DNA from: G020348385 sp964580235
Lineage (GTDB): Bacteria > Acidobacteriota > Aminicenantia > Aminicenantales > Aminicenantaceae
DNA: 8,458 bases
NCBI GenBank assembly: GCA_964580235.1
Contig: CAZOJY010000137.1
Coordinates: forward strand, 1 to 8,458
Direction: 5' to 3'
The position numbers and the translations under genes are program-made. The notes below the pieces were generated by a model. The model ran no database searches. It saw nothing but the letters and a program-made list of their open reading frames with translations, and was not told the DNA's origin. Below, piece by piece: positions 4,990-8,458 of this stretch. Each line of letters starts with the position of its first letter. The first letter of the stretch is position 1.

Positions 4990-6450
4990 ATGGAGCACAT
5001 TGGTCTCTATTTGAAAAATGTTTATTTCCACAAGACTAGGGGAAGGCTGTCATTCCATCACCAGAATTTTCAAAAGTATCTTTTTTTTCAGGATGGATTT
5101 CTCGTTTATGCTAAAACAAACCATCCCCTTGAACTGCTCGGCGAAGTATTGTTCAGGCTGGGAAAGCTTTCCAAAGAGGATTTTGACAGGATCGATGAGT
5201 ATATCGAGCCCAAAAAAACCATCGGTTCTGTTTTGATCGAAAAAGGTCTAATCACCAAAGAAAGTCTTCAGGAAGGATTGATCTACCAGATGAGAGAGAT
5301 TGTGTTGAACATGTTTTCTGTGTTCGATGCGGAGTTCAGATTCCAAGACAAAACCGATTATGAGGAACAAGTGTTCGATGCAAAATTGAAAGTTCCTGTC
5401 GTGATTGAGGAAGGCATCAGGGGGATGAAACACAATCCAGTCCTCGAGACTTTTTTGGCAAGGAATACGCCTGTTCCAAAATCGATCGATTTTTATTTGC
5501 GCCTGAATGAAGGAGAACGGGGATTGTACGAAATGATTAAAGGCGATGCCACATCTGAAGAATTGCTGGCCTCTTCCGGTTTAAATCCTGAATTTTTCTG
5601 GAAAAGCCTTTATCTGCTGTACTGTCTGGACTTGATCGATCTTAAGCAAAAAAAAGAGGAAGAAAGTCCCCGTTCAGACAAAAAAGAGGGATCAGAACCT
5701 GAGGTTTCAGAGGAAGACAAACTTGCCGAAGTATTCGACTTTTATGATAAGCTGCAACAATACAATTATTACCAGATCCTGGATGTGAACGATGATGCTT
5801 CCCCTGAGATTATCAAAAAAAGTTATTTTCGGCTGGCGAGAAAGTTTCATCCAGATCTTTTTAGCCGGGAGTTGCCTTCAGAACCCGTCAAGAAAATCGA
5901 TGAAGTGTTTGGCATGATCACCAAAGCCTACCAGACCCTGAGCGATGAGAAAAGGAAAGGAGAGTATGACAAACAATTAAGCACTCCGCCTGGAGAAAAA
6001 AAGCGGAATGTAGCCAAGGAAGCGGAAAAAAGGTTTCGTCAGGGAAAAACCCTTTTCAATCAAGAACGATACGAAGAAGCCCTCGTTTTCTTAGAACAAT
6101 CTGTTCGCTTATCCCAGGATAAAGCCAGGTATTTCATACTGCTGGCCATGACTCAAGCGAAGATTCATATCTACCGGAAGGAAGCGGAGAAAAACTTCAT
6201 CCGGGCAACAAAATTAGAGCCATGGAATGCAGAGGCTTTTGTTGGTTTGGGAATCCTGTACAAAAGGGAGGGCCTGCGTATCAAGGCAAAAAAACAGTTT
6301 GAAAGAGCACTGCAGATAGATCCTGATCATAAGATTGCCCAAAAGGAATTGAGGAAGCCGGGAAAATCTGGAGGGAAGGTGAGTTTTAAAGATATGAAAT
6401 TTAAAGAGCTTTTGAAGATGGATGTCTTCGGCAAAAAAAAGAAAAAATAA
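4990..6450 (+). CDS. DUF4388-like / DnaJ-domain / TPR protein
   Basis: This is a 486-residue soluble multidomain protein of unknown function. Residues 1 to about 215 resemble DUF4388 (PatA-like): R-G-R-L-S-F (18-22), L-F-F-Q-D-G-F-L-V-Y-A (31-41), L-L-G-E-V-L-F-R-L-G-K-L (49-60) and a second I-G-S-V-L-I-E-K-G-L-I (78-88) helix pair. A charged linker (about 219-247) leads to a complete J domain (about 257-328) with Y-Y-Q-I-L-D-V (260-266), His287-Pro-Asp289 and A-Y-Q-T-L-S-D-E-K-R (313-322). Three TPR-like units follow (about 343-376, 378-411, 412-446), then a Lys-rich tail ending in six residues rich in Lys. There is no signal peptide or membrane span. ATG 4990 is preferred: AGG (4978-4980) is 9 nt upstream, and earlier in-frame starts fall inside the promoter. 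An intact HPD implies that it stimulates a DnaK partner, none of which is encoded here. The N-terminal and TPR parts may choose the client or dock it to a signalling complex. Confidence 0.85.
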   Translation: MEHIGLYLKNVYFHKTRGRLSFHHQNFQKYLFFQDGFLVYAKTNHPLELLGEVLFRLGKLSKEDFDRIDEYIEPKKTIGSVLIEKGLITKESLQEGLIYQMREIVLNMFSVFDAEFRFQDKTDYEEQVFDAKLKVPVVIEEGIRGMKHNPVLETFLARNTPVPKSIDFYLRLNEGERGLYEMIKGDATSEELLASSGLNPEFFWKSLYLLYCLDLIDLKQKKEEESPRSDKKEGSEPEVSEEDKLAEVFDFYDKLQQYNYYQILDVNDDASPEIIKKSYFRLARKFHPDLFSRELPSEPVKKIDEVFGMITKAYQTLSDEKRKGEYDKQLSTPPGEKKRNVAKEAEKRFRQGKTLFNQERYEEALVFLEQSVRLSQDKARYFILLAMTQAKIHIYRKEAEKNFIRATKLEPWNAEAFVGLGILYKREGLRIKAKKQFERALQIDPDHKIAQKELRKPGKSGGKVSFKDMKFKELLKMDVFGKKKKK

Positions 6451-6464
6451 CTGGAATAATTCAG
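6433..6464 (-). terminator. Candidate ligA terminator using the neighbour's poly-Lys codons as U-tract
   Basis: On the minus strand, CTGAATTATTCCAG (6451-6464) forms a short, bulged, AT-rich hairpin 6 nt beyond the ligA stop. It is followed by TTATTTTTTCTTTTTTTT. That T-rich stretch is the antisense of the Lys codons that end the convergent J-protein gene. The stem is weak and the U-tract is strong. Confidence 0.4.
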
Positions 6465-6470
6465 TGGGAT

Positions 6471-8458
6471 TCAGATCAAAGAATCGATGAGTTTTTGAAA
6501 CCCAGACTCATCCAGAGTGGGCACACCCAAATTTCTAGCAATTTGAAGCTTTGATCCGGGAGCTTCTCCGACAATCACGTAGGTTGTTTTACGGCTAACA
6601 GAGGTGATAACCTGCCCGCCGAGCTGCTTGATAATTTCTGCAGCTTCTGTTCTTGTAAAACGGGAAAGCTTTCCGGTCAAAACAAATGTCTTGCCAGCCA
6701 AGACCTTTTGTTCCTTTCCCAGCTCCTCTGGATCTGCAAAATTCAATCCTGCCTCTTTTAATCGGCTGATTAGCTCCACATTTTGGGATTGCCTGAAGAA
6801 AAAAACGACGCTTTCTGCCACTTTCGGGCCCACATCCTGGACCTGAATTAAATCTTCACAACAGGTTCGGGCAAGAGAATCGATACTCTTGAAGTGTGCA
6901 GCCAGAGCTTGAGCCGTTCTCTCTCCTACAAATCTTATTCCAAGAGCAAAAATCAAACGAGCAACATTTCTGGTTTTGGATTTTTCGATCTCAGCAAGAA
7001 GATTCTGCACACTTTTTGGTCCCATTCTTTCCAGCTCTATCAGGTTCTCAATCCGAAGATTGTAGATATCCGGTATTTGTTTCACAAGATTGTTTGCAAT
7101 AAGCTGATCGACAATCGCATCCCCTAAGCCTTCGATGTTCATTGCCCGTCTTGAGGCATAATGGAGGAGGGATTCCCTCAATTTTGCGGGACATGAGGGA
7201 TTCGTGCATCGGGAAACGGCTTCTCCTTCTGGGCGGAATGTGGCAGCGTGACAAACGGGACATGTCGTTGGAAAAATGAACGGATGCTCTTTGCCCGTCC
7301 GCTTCTCCTTCATCACGGAGACCACTCGGGGAATCACGTCACCGCTTCGTTCGATAAGGACTGTATCTCCGATTCGGATATTCTTTTTTGTGATTTCATC
7401 CTCATTGTGCAGGGTAGACCGGCTGATAGTTATCCCGGAGAGCTTCACGGGTTCCAAAATTGCCACAGGGGTCAACGCCCCTGTTCGCCCCACCTGAATG
7501 AGGATGTCGTTTATTTTGGTCGTTGCCTGCCGGGCAGGAAATTTGAATGAAATGGCCCATCTTGGGAACTTGGCTGTGCTGCCGAGAAGTCTTTGCTGCT
7601 CTGTTGAATTCACCTTGATAACAATACCGTCCACATCGTAATCCAGGTTGTCTCTTTTTTTTTGCCATTTTTCATAAAAATCCAGGACTTCTTCCAAAGA
7701 TTGACAGAGCCTTGAATTTGGATTTGTTTTTAAATGAAATTTTTTTAAGGTATTCAAATTTTTCCACTGACTTTTTCTCTCGCTTCCGTCGAGAAAGATA
7801 GAATAGAGAAACATATCCAGGCCTCTCTGGGCAACTTCCTTGGGATTGAGTAAACGGATCGATCCTGCTGCCGCGTTTCTAGGATTGGCAAACACTTGTT
7901 CCCCATCTTCCCTTCGCTCCTTGTTGATTCTGCGGAAAGAAGCGAATGGCAGGTAGATTTCCCCTCTGACTTCAACATCCATCGGAGAGTCAATAGCCAA
8001 CGGAAGGCTTCTTATTGTTTTGACATTGGCAGTCACATCGTCTCCTCGGATGCCATCCCCTCGGGTTACTGCCTGGAAGAATTTTCCGTTTCGGTAGATA
8101 ATAGCAATGCCCAGTCCATCAATTTTCAATTCTGCCACATACTCGAGCTTTTCTGAAGGAATGATTTTTTTGATCCTATCTTCAAATTCCTTTAATTCCT
8201 GCGCATTGTAGCAGTTATCCAAACTGAGCATGGGCATAGAGTGTTTGACGGAAACGAAACCTGCAATGGGCTGTTCGCCCACTCTCTGAGTTGGAGACTC
8301 TGGCGTAATTAATTCTGGGAATTCCTGCTCCAGTTTTTGGAGTTTTTTTACGAGGAGGTCAAATTCATAATCGGAAATTTGTGGGTCGTTATCCACATAG
8401 TATTTTTTCTCATGGTAGCGAATTTCTTGTCTGAGATTTTTTATCTTTTGAACGGCTG
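6471..8458 (-). CDS. ligA: NAD+-dependent DNA ligase LigA (N-terminal few residues outside window)
   Basis: LigA seals nicks in replication and repair, using NAD+ to form ligase-adenylate. The frame stays open to the window edge: before the GTG (Val codon) at 8396 it reads ...L-R-Q-E-I-R-Y-H-E-K-K-Y-Y-V-D-N-D-P, the normal LigA domain Ia (NMN-binding) helix. So 661 residues are visible and only a few N-terminal ones are missing. In visible numbering, adenylation Lys111 lies in E-L-K-I-D-G (109-114; E. coli Lys115). T-R-G-D-G-x-x-G-D-D-V-T (131-142) follows, and F-K-F-P-A (304-308) and the OB fold lead to the zinc finger Cys399/402/417/422. Helix-hairpin-helix repeats come next, and a full BRCT domain spans about 585-661. 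No catalytic residue is missing. It is convergent with the J-protein gene, with 20 bp between the stops. The promoter and start lie beyond the window. Confidence 0.97.
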   Translation of the reverse strand, partial: AVQKIKNLRQEIRYHEKKYYVDNDPQISDYEFDLLVKKLQKLEQEFPELITPESPTQRVGEQPIAGFVSVKHSMPMLSLDNCYNAQELKEFEDRIKKIIPSEKLEYVAELKIDGLGIAIIYRNGKFFQAVTRGDGIRGDDVTANVKTIRSLPLAIDSPMDVEVRGEIYLPFASFRRINKERREDGEQVFANPRNAAAGSIRLLNPKEVAQRGLDMFLYSIFLDGSERKSQWKNLNTLKKFHLKTNPNSRLCQSLEEVLDFYEKWQKKRDNLDYDVDGIVIKVNSTEQQRLLGSTAKFPRWAISFKFPARQATTKINDILIQVGRTGALTPVAILEPVKLSGITISRSTLHNEDEITKKNIRIGDTVLIERSGDVIPRVVSVMKEKRTGKEHPFIFPTTCPVCHAATFRPEGEAVSRCTNPSCPAKLRESLLHYASRRAMNIEGLGDAIVDQLIANNLVKQIPDIYNLRIENLIELERMGPKSVQNLLAEIEKSKTRNVARLIFALGIRFVGERTAQALAAHFKSIDSLARTCCEDLIQVQDVGPKVAESVVFFFRQSQNVELISRLKEAGLNFADPEELGKEQKVLAGKTFVLTGKLSRFTRTEAAEIIKQLGGQVITSVSRKTTYVIVGEAPGSKLQIARNLGVPTLDESGFQKLIDSLI

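Noticed and set aside
7248..7550. A 100-codon plus-strand open frame inside ligA
   Set aside because: It is antisense to the conserved OB/zinc-finger part of ligA and shows no protein-like features of its own.
8394..8396. GTG at 8396 as the ligA start, giving 641 aa
   Set aside because: The frame continues upstream to the window edge and encodes the conserved LigA domain Ia helix, so this GTG is an internal Val codon.
1..8458. Mobile elements, CRISPR arrays, tRNA or rRNA genes, phage genes
   Set aside because: I read both strands for transposase-like proteins, terminal repeats, spaced direct repeats and tRNA-like clover-leaf ends, and saw none.

Overview
The window is 8.46 kb of bacterial chromosome. 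It is moderately AT-rich (low-to-mid 40s % GC by eye) and densely packed with ordinary housekeeping genes. NAD-dependent LigA, RsfS, RlmH, RsmI and a DksA/TraR zinc-finger protein mark it as bacterial. The fused DUF4388-like / J-domain / TPR protein is an architecture I associate with Acidobacteriota (including Aminicenantes-type lineages) and myxobacteria or other former deltaproteobacteria. That placement is only a guess from gene style. I see no mobile element, CRISPR array, tRNA, rRNA or phage gene.

Layout. Positions 1-1789 (+): the 3' end of rsfS, closed by a small terminator hairpin that contains its stop codon, then a tight rlmH - DksA/TraR-like - comF operon with its own candidate promoter. 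Positions 1804-2400 (-): a small heat-shock protein gene as a single transcription unit, with a strong sigma70-type promoter and a strong intrinsic terminator. Positions 2478-4869 (-): a three-gene operon of a nitrilase-family amidase, nadE and rsmI; the first two genes overlap by 11 nt. Positions 4870-4989: a divergent promoter region carrying a 10-bp inverted repeat, one arm on each promoter. Positions 4990-6450 (+): the DUF4388-like/J/TPR protein. Positions 6471-8458 (-): ligA, convergent with the previous gene and missing only its extreme N-terminus at the window edge.

How the genes fit together. Several genes concern the ribosome and growth control: RsfS silences the large subunit, RlmH and RsmI methylate 23S and 16S rRNA, and the DksA-like protein probably acts on RNA polymerase. 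Two concern NAD: the amidase/NadE pair looks like a glutamine-dependent NAD synthetase split into two subunits, and LigA consumes NAD. Two are chaperone-related: Hsp20 and the J-domain protein.

The window looks mostly conventional. The parts most worth following are the split NAD synthetase, the multidomain J protein, and the regulatory DNA between them and in front of hsp20.
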